The notes under the pieces: model-generated
Told to the model about the DNA's origin: nothing
Seen by the model: only the letters and a program-made list of their open reading frames with translations
Database searches by the model: none
Position numbers and translations under genes: made by a program
Source: CAVQRB01 sp963715055
GTDB taxonomy: Bacteria; Pseudomonadota; Alphaproteobacteria; Rhodobacterales; Rhodobacteraceae
Reading direction: 5' to 3'
DNA length: 64,000 bases
Assembly (NCBI GenBank): GCA_963715055.1
Contig: CAVQRB010000012.1
Location: 14,944 to 78,943 of the forward strand
Shown here: one piece after another, positions 9,427 through 18,897 of the stretch
How positions within the stretch are numbered: the stretch's first letter is position 1
How the letters are laid out: the number at the start of each line of letters is the position of its first letter

Positions 9427-10806
9427 ATGCCAACCGAAAGAGGCTTTGTGGAAACGCTCGGGGTAGGACGCGCCGGGCTTGTCGAAGCGGCGGTGCTGCA
9501 CGGCGACGGGTCACGAGCGATCTATACCGTCGCCGATCTGGATGCCGACCCGGAACGCTTCAACGAAAGGCTGTCGAAATTCGGCATCCTGCGCGACGCG
9601 ATGGACCGGGCCGAACCGGTCGAGATCGAATTCGACCGATCCGATGGCTTTCGCCCGGTCGAAAGCGTCAAGCGGCTGACCCGGGATGCGCTGGAAAGGC
9701 CCGAGGAAACCTCGGTCGCCTCGGGCATGGTGGTCGGGCTTTCGGTATCCTTCGAGGTGAACATCAATCCCTTTGGCGAAGCGTCGGATCGCGCCATGCT
9801 CGCCTTGCTGACCGGCACCGGCGTGGTCAACTTCGTCATCCGCCTGCAGGCGCCCGAACGCCATGCGGCCATGGCGATGGTCGACATCGCCCGTGACGCG
9901 CAGGCCTCCGGTGCAAGCGTGACAGTGACCTTCGGCACCAAGAACCGCGAGGTCACGCAGATCGCGCGCGACGATCTGGCCGGCGCCAGCGGCCAGGAGA
10001 CCGAGCAGTTTTCGGCCTTTGTGGAGGAGATCACCCATACACCGGTCTCCAACCTGATGCTGGTCGCCGTGACCACCGCGCCCGAGTTCGTCTTGGAGGG
10101 AAATGTTGTCCCGCTGGAGGGTTTTACGCCGGAGCTGCGCAATCTGGCGGTGGTCTACAACTCGCCGGAATACCTGCTGCTTCAAGCTGCGCTGCGCGAC
10201 AAATTGCGGGTGGAACTGATGACCCTGCGACCGCGCGAGCGCGACGATCCGGACAAACAGCCGGATGAACCGGTCGGCGACGAAATCCCGCGCAATGATG
10301 TGACGGGGATAGCGCGCTATGCCGAGGCGAAACCGGCCGCAATGAGCGGCGACTCAAAGCTCCGGACGGAAGCGATGGGCAAAGCCACGCGGGCCACCTA
10401 CCTTCTGCGGGGCGCCACCCTTCAGCACGCTCTCTGCTCTGCCAGCCGGCCCGTCTGGATCGAGGTCAACCGGCGCGCGCTGGACCTGGGGCCGGACGAG
10501 GAATGCATCGAAGGCCTGCCCTCCAGCGACATGCGTCCGCAGACCATCCGCGAGTTGAACCTGCCTTACCGCGCCGCGTGGATCGGCTATGGCTGCTTCA
10601 ACCACGGCGTCTACCGCATCCAGATCGCCACGGATCGCGATGTCACCGTGTTTGTCGATGGCGAGGAAATCTGCCTGCATCGCGACAAGGCGGGCGACAC
10701 GGTCTTCGGCCATGCCTGCCTCGAAGGCGACCATGAAATCCGGATCGTGTTTGAGAATTGGAAATGCAAGGCGAAGTTTGATATGGACGTGTATCGCATC
10801 CGCTGA
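9427..10806 (+). CDS. Uncharacterised 459-aa protein with PA14-like C-terminal domain
   Basis: Starts at an ATG 7 nt after GAAAGGAGAGG, 33 bases after the previous gene. The N-terminal ~250 residues are alpha/beta with no family I know. The last ~80 residues read GVYRIQIATDRDVTVFVDGE, then EGDHEIRIVFENWKCK and DMDVYRI. This is the PA14 pattern of a ligand-binding beta-barrel (Y.f.i..D..v.lyvDG.......G.h.i.v.y....). There is no signal peptide, unusual for PA14 proteins, which are mostly extracellular. It is probably a structural or binding component of the locus. Confidence 0.55.
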   Translation: MPTERGFVETLGVGRAGLVEAAVLHGDGSRAIYTVADLDADPERFNERLSKFGILRDAMDRAEPVEIEFDRSDGFRPVESVKRLTRDALERPEETSVASGMVVGLSVSFEVNINPFGEASDRAMLALLTGTGVVNFVIRLQAPERHAAMAMVDIARDAQASGASVTVTFGTKNREVTQIARDDLAGASGQETEQFSAFVEEITHTPVSNLMLVAVTTAPEFVLEGNVVPLEGFTPELRNLAVVYNSPEYLLLQAALRDKLRVELMTLRPRERDDPDKQPDEPVGDEIPRNDVTGIARYAEAKPAAMSGDSKLRTEAMGKATRATYLLRGATLQHALCSASRPVWIEVNRRALDLGPDEECIEGLPSSDMRPQTIRELNLPYRAAWIGYGCFNHGVYRIQIATDRDVTVFVDGEEICLHRDKAGDTVFGHACLEGDHEIRIVFENWKCKAKFDMDVYRIR

Positions 10807-10823
10807 CCGGAAAGGAGTTCCGC

Positions 10824-11327
10824 ATGGCCGACGAAGAGGTCGAGGAGACCAGAACCATCATTGTGACCCAGCGCTGTGCTGAGAGCTTTGCGCTGTCCGG
10901 CAGCGAGCAGCATCCGCCAATGCAGCACCGGGTGCAGGCCGATATGGTCCACCACACCGACAAACCGGTCGTCCACATGCATCTGTGGAACGAGGATTGC
11001 GTGGGCAAGCTGGACGTGCAGCACAGGTCCAGCACCGACACGGAACACCCGTTTCACGTAGCGCACCGTTTCGACACGCCGCATGCCCAGACCCATGAGA
11101 TGCAAACCTCGCTGGCAGCACCGATCCACCACGCCCTGCAGATGCGCACACCGTTGCAGATAAGGTTCTGCAATACCTGGCAGGTGGCATCGGATTATTC
11201 GGTTCAGGTGGCCCTGCGCGGGCGGCCTTTCCTCGACATCCGCCTGACCGGCGCGACTGTGGCCACGCCGCAGCCCTGCCCTGACGACGACTGCGCACCC
11301 GATCCGAAGGCGGCACAGCATCCATGA
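10824..11327 (+). CDS. Uncharacterised His-rich 167-aa protein
   Basis: ATG preceded by GGAAAGGAG. It is unusually rich in His (QHRVQADMVHHTDKPVVHMH, later HPFHVAHRFDTPHAQTHEM) and has several Cys (RC, DC, FC, and a C-terminal CPDDDC). These could bind metal, but no known metal-site signature is present. Beta-rich, no signal peptide. Its last codons overlap the next ATG (ATGA), so the two are co-translated. Confidence 0.55.
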   Translation: MADEEVEETRTIIVTQRCAESFALSGSEQHPPMQHRVQADMVHHTDKPVVHMHLWNEDCVGKLDVQHRSSTDTEHPFHVAHRFDTPHAQTHEMQTSLAAPIHHALQMRTPLQIRFCNTWQVASDYSVQVALRGRPFLDIRLTGATVATPQPCPDDDCAPDPKAAQHP

Positions 11328-11881
11328 GCGAGCAAAAGCAAGACCCGCGTCCCGGCGAGGCGGTTGGCGAGTTGGTGTCCTCGGCGCTGAAACTCTCTGC
11401 GGCCGTCGTGCAGACCGTGGCGGAGGCCGCAACCGGCAAGCCGCAGGCAAACCGCCCCGGAGACACGCCTCTGCAGTCGATGATCCGGCATGGCACCACT
11501 GCCGCAAGCAGCATCCTGACCACGGTCATGAGCGCCACCCGCGAGGGGTCGGCCGCCGAACCGGCAGCGGCGCCGGTGAACGCGCCGCCGCGCGCCCCTC
11601 GCGTGGCGCGCGGCTCCAGCCTTCGTCTGCCGTTGTCGGTGGACAATCTGCGCGATACCGTCATGCAGGACATCGAGCCGCGCTTGGTCGACGCCGAAAC
11701 ACCGACACCGTTGCATGTGAGTTTCAAGCCGGAAAAACTGACCATCGCACCGAATGATTTCGAGAAGCTGACGGTCCGCGTGGACGTACCCGAGGACACT
11801 CCCCCCGGGCGATACACTTTTGCCTTCACCCTGCCGGGTCAGGAAACCCAGCCGGTGTCGCTCTCGGTCGAGGTCGTGTGA
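11324..11881 (+). CDS. Uncharacterised 185-aa protein: amphipathic helix plus Ig-like domain
   Basis: Residues ~12-36 (VGELVSSALKLSAAVVQTVA) form an Ala-rich amphipathic helix. A Pro/Ala-rich linker follows, and residues ~120-185 have an Ig-like/NEW3-like pattern (LTIAPNDFEKLTVRVDVP, then PPGRYTFAFTLPG). That combination suits a protein that lies on a lipid or protein surface and displays a binding domain. No signal peptide. Coupled to the previous gene by ATGA. Confidence 0.55.
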   Translation: MSEQKQDPRPGEAVGELVSSALKLSAAVVQTVAEAATGKPQANRPGDTPLQSMIRHGTTAASSILTTVMSATREGSAAEPAAAPVNAPPRAPRVARGSSLRLPLSVDNLRDTVMQDIEPRLVDAETPTPLHVSFKPEKLTIAPNDFEKLTVRVDVPEDTPPGRYTFAFTLPGQETQPVSLSVEVV

Positions 11882-12001
11882 ATGCCTGAACAGACGCAAT
11901 CACGGACTCAACAACAGCCACATTTGCTGGTATCCTTACACCAGCCTCATCGGTCTTGCCGCCGTTTGACCGGGGCAGGTCATTTGTCAGGAGTTTGAAG
12001 C

Positions 12002-12382
12002 ATGCAGGACATCAAGACGGAAGAAATCGCCTCCGCTGGCAATGAGCGCGACCGGTTCCGCGGGCTCGACAATGTCACGGCAGCCGCGCGCGAACTGGCA
12101 CAGCGCCTGCGCGAGACGACCGTGGCCGTGGGCGAGGTCGCCGAACAGGAGTTGGCCTTTGTCGTGGGGCTGGCCGAAGACATCCGCGACAAGTCGGTGT
12201 CGCCCGAATTGCTGAAAGAAGCCCGAAGCCTGCCGGTCCTCAGCGGCCTGAGGGTGACGTCGCACCGCGTGGTTGATCTCGGTTTCGATGCAGTCAGCGT
12301 CGGGGTCAAGCTTGGGTCGGACGCTTTCGACGATTTCCTTGCGCCGCGCGCGGAGCGGCGGTCGATTGCCACGGCAGGCTGA
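12002..12382 (+). CDS. Small helical phasin-like protein (126 aa)
   Basis: Begins at an ATG after CAGGAGTTTGAAGC, 120 bases beyond the preceding gene. The whole protein looks helical and amphipathic (LAQRLRETTVAVGEVAEQEL; VVDLGFDAVSVGVKLGSDAF), like the granule-coating phasins or other surfactant helical proteins, though no family signature was recognised. It is the last gene of the rightward set. A role in coating a lipid body made by the neighbouring synthase is an inference only. Confidence 0.5.
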   Translation: MQDIKTEEIASAGNERDRFRGLDNVTAAARELAQRLRETTVAVGEVAEQELAFVVGLAEDIRDKSVSPELLKEARSLPVLSGLRVTSHRVVDLGFDAVSVGVKLGSDAFDDFLAPRAERRSIATAG

Positions 12383-12615
12383 AAAACCGCCGATCTAGGT
12401 CCGGCAATCCCCTGCATCACAGGGACCCGAACGGCGAAAGCCAGGCAATAACCCGTTTGGCCGTGGCCCTGTGAGCAAAGCGCAGAAGGGCGCGTGAACC
12501 TGCGGCGCGTCCTGATCCCTCTGAATGCGCTGGGTCAGGTCACGGTCAGACGCGAACCGGTGCCCTGCCCTGCGTCCAGCGATGTTCTTCTGTCAGCGCC
12601 AAATCCCGAGATGGA

Positions 12616-13773
12616 TCAGTGGTCCAGCTTCACCCAGGCCGCGTTGCGGGCCGAGGATTTCACGCAAGCCGAGACGAACTGCACGCCCAGCAAACCATCC
12701 TGAACCGTGGGGTAAACCACAGCCTCGGGTACAGGCTTGCCGGAGCGTGCAGCGATGATTGCTTCCGCCGCCTCTGTGTAGATGTTGGCAAATCCTTCCA
12801 GATAACCTTCCGGGTGCCCGGCCGGAACACGGGACACGCGGCCCGCCGCCTCTCCTGCCCCTGCGCCATTGCGCGTGATGAGCCGCTTTGGTTCCCCGAA
12901 CGGCGTGTACCAGAGATAATTGGGATCCTCCTGCGCCCATTCGAGCCCGCCTTTTTCGCCGTAAACCCGCAAGCGGAGCGCGTTTTCATTGCCCGGGGCA
13001 ACTTGCGACGACCACAGCATCCCACGCGCACCCCCGTCAAAACGCAAAAGGACATGCGCATTGTCATCCACCTGGCGCCCCGGCACGAAGGCCTGGATGT
13101 CCGCGGCGAGGCTGTCCACCCTCAGGCCGGTGACGAAACAGGCGAGGTTGAAGGCATGCGTGCCGATGTCCCCGGTCGAGCCGCCGACACCGGACTGCGC
13201 GGGATCGGTGCGCCAATTTGCCTGTTTGAAATCCTGTTCGACCGAGAGCCAATCCTGCGGGTATTCAACCTGCACCACGCGAATAGGCCCCAGTTGGCCA
13301 CTGGCTACCATCTCGCGCGCCTGGCGAACCATAGGATAGCCCGTGTAATTGTGAGTCAGGATGAAAAGCGCGTCGCTCTCTTCGGCGGCTTTCACCAGTT
13401 TCTTGGCATCCGCCAGCGTCGAGGTCAGCGGCTTGTCGCAGATCACATGAATTCCGCGCTTGAGAAACTCGCGCGCAGCAGCGTAGTGGACATGGTTCGG
13501 AGTGACGATGCTGACAGCTTCGATACCGTCCTTGCGGCGCGCCTCTCGCTGCGCCATCTGCCGGAAATCGTCATATATCCGGGCCAAGCCAAGCGCTTCG
13601 CCGCTTTCGCGCGATTTCTCAGGCGTGGAACTGAGTGCGCCCGCGACCAGTTCAAACCGGTCGTCCATCCGCGCGGCGATCCGGTGCACGCCCCCGATGA
13701 AGGCATCCTTGCCCCCGCCCACCATCCCGAGGCGGATCCGACGGCCCAAGGCTTCGTTGCGTCCCGTCACCAT
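12616..13773 (-). CDS. Gfo/Idh/MocA family oxidoreductase
   Basis: 385 aa. The N-terminal Rossmann domain shows GMVGGGKDAFIGG for NAD(P) binding, then VSIVTPNHVHYAAA and CDKPLT, the family's EKP motif with Asp. The C-terminal alpha/beta domain holds GGSTGDIGTHAFNLACFV with the Asp and His of the usual active site. Members oxidise a hydroxyl of a sugar, cyclitol or glycoside. The ATG at 13773 overlaps the stop of the upstream TIM-barrel gene, so the two make a functional pair. Confidence 0.9.
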   Translation of the reverse strand: MVTGRNEALGRRIRLGMVGGGKDAFIGGVHRIAARMDDRFELVAGALSSTPEKSRESGEALGLARIYDDFRQMAQREARRKDGIEAVSIVTPNHVHYAAAREFLKRGIHVICDKPLTSTLADAKKLVKAAEESDALFILTHNYTGYPMVRQAREMVASGQLGPIRVVQVEYPQDWLSVEQDFKQANWRTDPAQSGVGGSTGDIGTHAFNLACFVTGLRVDSLAADIQAFVPGRQVDDNAHVLLRFDGGARGMLWSSQVAPGNENALRLRVYGEKGGLEWAQEDPNYLWYTPFGEPKRLITRNGAGAGEAAGRVSRVPAGHPEGYLEGFANIYTEAAEAIIAARSGKPVPEAVVYPTVQDGLLGVQFVSACVKSSARNAAWVKLDH

Positions 13774-14828
13774 CAGTCGATCCCCAGCATCTTGCGGTTC
13801 GCGGCCTCATCCGTTCCACCGTCGGCAAAATCGTCGAAGGCACGCTCCGTCACGCGAATGATATGGTCGGAGACGAATGCCGCTCCCTCGCGCGCCCCAT
13901 CCTCTGGATGTTTGAGGCAGCACTCCCATTCGACAACGGCCCAGCCGTCGAAGTCATTGGCCGCCATCTTCGAAAAGACCGCCCCGAAATCCACCTGCCC
14001 GTCGCCCAGCGAGCGGAAGCGCCCGGCCCGGTTCACCCAAGGCTGGTACCCTGAATAGACGCCTTGCCGTCCTGTCGGGTTGAACTCCGCGTCCTTGACG
14101 TGGAACATCTTGATGCGCTCCTTGTAGATGTCCAGATGATCAATGTAATCAAGACATTGCAGGACATAGTGGCTTGGATCGTAGAGCATGTTGCAGCGGC
14201 TGTGATTGTCGACGCGTTCCAAAAACATCTCGAAGGTCACGCCGTCGTGCAGGTCTTCTCCCGGATGGATTTCGTAGCAGAGATCAACCCCGTTCTCCTC
14301 CGCATGATCCAGAAGCGGCCGCCAGCGTCTGGCCAGTTCATCAAAAGCGGTCTCGATCAGGCCTGCGGGCCGTTGCGGCCAAGGGTATACGTAGGGCCAG
14401 GCGAGCGCCCCGGAAAACGTCACGTGCTGAGAGATCCCCAGATTTGCCGAAGCGGTGATCGCTTTTTTCACCTGATCGACCGCCCAGGCTTGCCGCGCCT
14501 TGGGATTCCCATGCACACTTGGGTCTGCAAACCCGTCGAATGCAGCGTCATATGCCGGATGGACGGCGACCAACTGGCCTTGCAGGTGCGTCGACAGATC
14601 CGTCACTTCGATGCCGTTTTCTGCCGCCTCGCCCTTGAAGCTGTCGCAGTAATCCTTGCTCTCGGCAGCTTTCGCGAGATCAAACAGGCGGGCGTCCCAA
14701 CTGGGCACCTGCACGCCCTTGTAGCCGCAGTCAGCCGCCCATTTGGTGATGGCACCCCACGAGTTGAACGGGGCTTCATCCCCGGCAAATTGCGCCAGAA
14801 AAAGCGCAGGTCCCTTGATCGTTTTCAT
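13773..14828 (-). CDS. Sugar phosphate isomerase/epimerase-type TIM-barrel protein
   Basis: 351 aa, started at the ATG at 14828 behind AAGGGAGGAAAGAGG rather than the longer frame to 14855. AP-endonuclease-2-like TIM barrel with the metal ligands of the family: CYEIHPGEDLHDG (Glu/His), YDPSHY (Asp/His), MFHVKDAEF and a late VVEWECC Glu. Coupled by ATGA to the Gfo/Idh gene. In such pairs the barrel enzyme usually acts on the keto-sugar made by the oxidoreductase, as isomerase, hydrolase or lyase. Confidence 0.85.
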   Translation of the reverse strand: MKTIKGPALFLAQFAGDEAPFNSWGAITKWAADCGYKGVQVPSWDARLFDLAKAAESKDYCDSFKGEAAENGIEVTDLSTHLQGQLVAVHPAYDAAFDGFADPSVHGNPKARQAWAVDQVKKAITASANLGISQHVTFSGALAWPYVYPWPQRPAGLIETAFDELARRWRPLLDHAEENGVDLCYEIHPGEDLHDGVTFEMFLERVDNHSRCNMLYDPSHYVLQCLDYIDHLDIYKERIKMFHVKDAEFNPTGRQGVYSGYQPWVNRAGRFRSLGDGQVDFGAVFSKMAANDFDGWAVVEWECCLKHPEDGAREGAAFVSDHIIRVTERAFDDFADGGTDEAANRKMLGID

Positions 14829-14944
14829 CCTCTTTCCTCCCTTGGGTGCTGCCAACCGAGCGGCAGGTTATTTTCGGTGCCGCTTGTGAAGCGGTCGTTT
14901 TTCAATTGCGCGGATCGGGTCTTCTTCGAGTGACCGATCGCGCC

Positions 14945-16567
14945 TCAACCGCCACTTGATTTGGCCAGACCCTCGAAGACCAGCGCAACGGCCTCGGCCC
15001 CGGGATCGTTGTTGCCCTTGAGATTTTCCGACGGCACATAGGCCGCCCTACCGGCCTTTGCCCGGTGGATGGCGGCGGTGCTGTCTGCGCCTCGGCGCGC
15101 GGCATTCGCTGCGGCTTGCAGACCTTGCCCCAGCACCTCAAGCCCAGGCGCAAGCGCATCAACCATGGTCCGGTCGCCCACCTTCGCTCCGCCGACCTCG
15201 CTCACTCGGTGCAGAGCTTTCTTGAACGCCTCTTCGACGGTGGATCCATTGGCGGACGCATCCGCTGCGGCATTGAAATAAATGGCGAGAAGCACACCGG
15301 ACGAGCCGCCCATTGTCTGGCTCAACTCATTGCCAAGAGCTGCGAAAAGCTGTGCGGGGTCAGCCAGGGGCAGCCTGTCGAGCCTTGCGTTCAAGGCTCG
15401 CGCAGCGGTGGCCAGTGTGCTGCCCGTATCCCCATCGCCCGACTTTGCATCGAGTTCGTTGAGGCGCGCCTCCGCCGCGATCAAGACCTCGGTGACATTT
15501 GCCAGTATGGCACGGGTTCGGTCATCCGCCGAAGGCTCCGCTGCCTTGGGCGCCATGCCTTGAGGGAGCGCCGTCAGCTTGGGTTTTGACAAGCGCCGGG
15601 TGCCCGGCCAGGCCGCCATCGGGACAAGCGCCTCCAGAGCCGCCAGTTCCACCTCATCCGCAGGCAGGACGGAAACCGAAAAGCCATGCATATCGAGCGA
15701 AGTCATCATCGGTGCCGGGCCGATGACGTGGCTGGCGAGTCCAGTTTCAGCCAGAGCGTAGCACAGCACGGACATCTCCAAGGGCGTCGTCGACCCAAGG
15801 TTGTTGATCAGCGCGACGCATGGGCCTTGGCCCAGGTGCGGGCGCAGTTTCTCCATCACCAAGGTGATCGCTTCCGATGCGCCGGCGAAATCGACCTGTT
15901 CCACGCCCGGTTCGCCGTGAATTCCCAATCCCAATTCAGCCATCCCGCTTGGAATGCGGTTTTCCTTCGGCGATCCGGGCACCGTGCAGGTGTCGAGGCT
16001 CTTTCCGATGGACGCAACTTTTGCCACGACCTTGCGCGCGGCGGAGGCAACGTCCTCCAGCGACGCGCCGCTTTCAGCCAGAGCACCCGCGATCTTGTGC
16101 ACGAAGAGCGCACCGGCCACGCCGCGCGGCTGCGGCGAGTCCGGCAGCGCCACATCGTCATCGACCACAACCATTTCCACCTTGTATCCCAAGGCCCGTG
16201 CCCGCTCCGCCGCCAGACCGAAATTCAGCCGATCACCGGTATAGTTCTTCACGATCAGAAGGCACCCTGCCTCTCCGGTCACGGCAAGAATGCCCGCGAG
16301 CACCGCATCCACCGACGGCGAGGCGAAAACCTCGCCGCAAACGGCGGCCGTCAGCATCCCGGGTCCGACAAAGCCTGTATGGGCGGGTTCATGCCCGGCA
16401 CCGCCGCCCGAAATCAGGGCGACCTTGGATCGGTCCCAGTCGGCGCGATGAACCACCTTGATGTGGGGATAGCCGTCCAGACGCGCCAGCGTTCCGCCGG
16501 AACCGGCCAACAAACCGTCGATGGCTTCTCTGACAAGGTCCTCTCGGGCATTGATAAAATGCACCAT
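14945..16567 (-). CDS. Dihydroxyacetone-kinase-type enzyme (DhaK-DhaL fusion)
   Basis: 540 aa. The DhaK half (residues 1-~330) has SGGGAGHEPAHTGFVGPG and the IHGEPG motif, in which His covalently binds the ketone substrate. The DhaL half has KSGDGDTGSTLA for Mg-ATP and TMGGSSGVL. This is the single-chain, ATP-dependent layout, as in Citrobacter DHA kinase, so no phosphotransferase partner is needed. The ATG follows GGGAGG at a long distance. It lies 116 bases upstream of the TIM-barrel/Gfo-Idh pair on the same strand. Relatives phosphorylate dihydroxyacetone or erythrulose. Confidence 0.9.
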   Translation of the reverse strand: MVHFINAREDLVREAIDGLLAGSGGTLARLDGYPHIKVVHRADWDRSKVALISGGGAGHEPAHTGFVGPGMLTAAVCGEVFASPSVDAVLAGILAVTGEAGCLLIVKNYTGDRLNFGLAAERARALGYKVEMVVVDDDVALPDSPQPRGVAGALFVHKIAGALAESGASLEDVASAARKVVAKVASIGKSLDTCTVPGSPKENRIPSGMAELGLGIHGEPGVEQVDFAGASEAITLVMEKLRPHLGQGPCVALINNLGSTTPLEMSVLCYALAETGLASHVIGPAPMMTSLDMHGFSVSVLPADEVELAALEALVPMAAWPGTRRLSKPKLTALPQGMAPKAAEPSADDRTRAILANVTEVLIAAEARLNELDAKSGDGDTGSTLATAARALNARLDRLPLADPAQLFAALGNELSQTMGGSSGVLLAIYFNAAADASANGSTVEEAFKKALHRVSEVGGAKVGDRTMVDALAPGLEVLGQGLQAAANAARRGADSTAAIHRAKAGRAAYVPSENLKGNNDPGAEAVALVFEGLAKSSGG

Positions 16568-17429
16568 GTGATCCCGCTACCTCCCTGCGATACACGAGCC
16601 CCTTGGCAAGGGGCGCTGATACGCAATTCGGCGCCCGCGCTGTCATTGTGGCAGGTCCGACGCTAAGTGACCCGCGCAATATGAGTCAATGATTTTTTGA
16701 GTGGCGCACCTCACCATATTGAAGAAAGCCTCCTCACCAGTAAGCGGATCGGCTAGGCAGGCGGGATCTCTCAAGACACGGAGGGCGGGTTTCGGGCAAT
16801 CATAGCTGTTGTATCTGTGCCAGAGGTTTTCTCGACATTTTCGGCACAGCATCGCCATTCCGTGACGCTGGCGCCGCAACTTCGATGCTTCAGTGGCCGG
16901 CTACGCGCCTGATGTTGCGGCCTTGGCGGAGCTCGGCCGCCGGTCGGAGTTTTGGGCCTCATCAATGCGCATCAGGATGCGCGAGGTCGGGATGATCCGC
17001 GCTTTTCTTCCGACCCGACTTGCCACAACCAAGGACAGTCTGGCCAAGCGGGCGGATCCGGCCAGGCATTTCAATTGTCTGGCGGCAGCCCGGTCACAAC
17101 GATTTCGACCGCAGCACGCCTGAAAAATTGTAAAAGGTCATGAATTTGGAGGGCATTTTGGGGAGAAAACCGCAGTTGATGTTGATGCCCGACAAGCAGC
17201 TGCACATCCTGTGAAAGCAGAAACAAGCGTCGTCCTAGCCAGTCATACACATTCGGATGCGGGTTCGATCATCCGTAAAGCCAGCCAGATATCGATGGAT
17301 GACTTGGACGTCATTGGATCACCCACAGGACCGATACAGGACGTGCAGTTGTGACCACTCGGCACTGCACAAGTCGATCATCTGCCCTGGGGTAAGCCGC
17401 GCGCGACAAGAACGTTGCGGTGTGTCGCG
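16568..17429. other. 862-base gap without a recognisable gene
   Basis: Holds the promoter of the DhaK operon at its left end. The remainder has only short frames with no family resemblance, so it is probably degenerate sequence. Confidence 0.4.
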
Positions 17430-18113
17430 TCAGGTGTCACGGCGAAGAGGCGGCAGAAATGCCGGGTCCTCTTGCGAACCCATCTCTGACGCCTGTTTGC
17501 CGTAGGTTTTGAAACGGCGCAGGATTTCCTGCATTTCCGCGTCGTCAAGAATGGTCGGAACCCCAAGTTGCCGGGCGAGGATATACTGCCGGCAGAGGTT
17601 CTCCACTTCGACCGCGAGCGCCAGTGCAGCGGCCAGATCGCGCCCGAAACAGATCATCCCGTGATTGGCCAGCAAACAGGCATTTCGACCTTCGATCGCC
17701 TCAAGCATGGCCGACGAAAGCTCTGCCGTGCCGAAACTGGCATAGGGCGCACAGCGTAAGCTCGCGCCACCGCAAACACCTATCATGTAGTGAAAGGCGG
17801 GGACGTCCTCGCGCAGGCAGGAAATGGCCGTGGCGTGGGGGGCATGCGTATGGACCACTGCCGCGGCTTCCGGTCGCGCACGATAGATATCCATATGCAT
17901 ACGCCATTCCGACGATGGCAGGGTCGCGCCAAAATAGCCGCCTTCCAGATCCATTTGCACGATATCCGAGGGCTCCATGACCTCATAGGCGACACCAGAG
18001 GCGGTGATGAGAAAACCCGCCTCGTTACGCGCAGAAACATTGCCGGACTTGCCTGTATTCAGCCCATTCGCGTTCATCGCGAGGCAGGTACGGATGATTT
18101 CTTCTTCAATCAT
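17430..18113 (-). CDS. Class II aldolase/adducin family protein
   Basis: 227 aa from the ATG at 18113; a longer frame to 18194 would overlap the upstream SDR. Zinc-dependent class II aldolase fold: SGNVSAR near the start, SSEWRMHMDIY (catalytic Glu), VVHTHAPHAT (two zinc His) and LLANHGMICFG (third His). Relatives are fuculose- and ribulose-phosphate aldolases/epimerases and the OtnC decarboxylases. It is third in a leftward operon after a ketose-3-epimerase-like gene and an SDR, which points to breakdown of a phosphorylated ketose or sugar acid. Confidence 0.88.
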   Translation of the reverse strand: MIEEEIIRTCLAMNANGLNTGKSGNVSARNEAGFLITASGVAYEVMEPSDIVQMDLEGGYFGATLPSSEWRMHMDIYRARPEAAAVVHTHAPHATAISCLREDVPAFHYMIGVCGGASLRCAPYASFGTAELSSAMLEAIEGRNACLLANHGMICFGRDLAAALALAVEVENLCRQYILARQLGVPTILDDAEMQEILRRFKTYGKQASEMGSQEDPAFLPPLRRDT

Positions 18114-18156
18114 CAAGGACTGGTCCTGTTGCTGGCGCCATGCCGGGCTTGTTTTG

Positions 18157-18897
18157 TCAGTAGGTTGCCCTGCCGCCCGACAAATCAAACACACCTGCCG
18201 TCGTAAAGCTGTTCTCGCGCGACACCAGCCAAGCGATCATGGATGCCGCCTCTTTGACCTCCAGAAAGCGGTTGCGCGGAATTTTCGAGAGCATGTAGTC
18301 GATGTGCTCCTGACTCATCTGGTCGAAGATACGCGTGCGCGCCGCGGCGGGAGTGACGCAATTCACGGCGATGTCCTGACCGGAGAGTTCTTTGCCCAAG
18401 GACTTCGTCAGCCCGATGACCCCTGCCTTCGAGGCGGAATAGGCGGAGGCATTGGGGTTTCCCTCTTTGCCCGCGATCGACGCGATATTGACGATACGGC
18501 CGTAACCGGCGGCGCGCATGCCGGGCACCAGCGCCTTGTTGACATGAAAGGTGCCGTTCAGGTTGATGGCCACGATCTTGGCGAATTCATCTACCGGATA
18601 ATCCTCTACGGTCGCGTTCATGCCCGCAACACCGGCCGAATTGACAAGAATGTCGACACGCCCCGTCGCCTCGAGCGTCTTGTCCCGCGCGGCGCAGACA
18701 CTGTTCCAGTCAGCGATGTCCACCCCTATGGCGAGGCTATCGGCCCCAAGCTCAGCCGCAGCCTGACGTGCAAGCTGGGCATCCTGATCCCAGATCACAA
18801 TCCGCGCGCCGCGTCTTTGCAACTCTTCGCAAACGGCGAGGCCAATGCCCTGCGCACCGCCGGTGATGACTGCCACCTGCCCTGAAAAATCCGTCAT
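18157..18897 (-). CDS. Short-chain dehydrogenase/reductase
   Basis: 246 aa, ATG at 18897 overlapping the preceding stop (ATGA). Classical SDR motifs are all present: TGGAQGIG (cofactor), NSAGVAG (NNAG variant), catalytic Ser in NIASIAG and YSASKAG (Tyr-Lys). The acidic residue after beta-2 (WDQDAQ) suggests NAD over NADP. Likely oxidises a sugar alcohol or reduces a ketose in the operon's pathway. Confidence 0.92.
   Translation of the reverse strand: MTDFSGQVAVITGGAQGIGLAVCEELQRRGARIVIWDQDAQLARQAAAELGADSLAIGVDIADWNSVCAARDKTLEATGRVDILVNSAGVAGMNATVEDYPVDEFAKIVAINLNGTFHVNKALVPGMRAAGYGRIVNIASIAGKEGNPNASAYSASKAGVIGLTKSLGKELSGQDIAVNCVTPAAARTRIFDQMSQEHIDYMLSKIPRNRFLEVKEAASMIAWLVSRENSFTTAGVFDLSGGRATY

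Noticed and set aside
10858..11829. 323-codon minus-strand frame opposite the His-rich and Ig-like genes
   Set aside because: No family resemblance and lies wholly opposite two coupled genes with good starts.
3579..12382. Encapsulin-type compartment with prenyl transferase cargo
   Set aside because: No HK97-fold shell-like protein or cargo targeting signal could be seen in the cluster.
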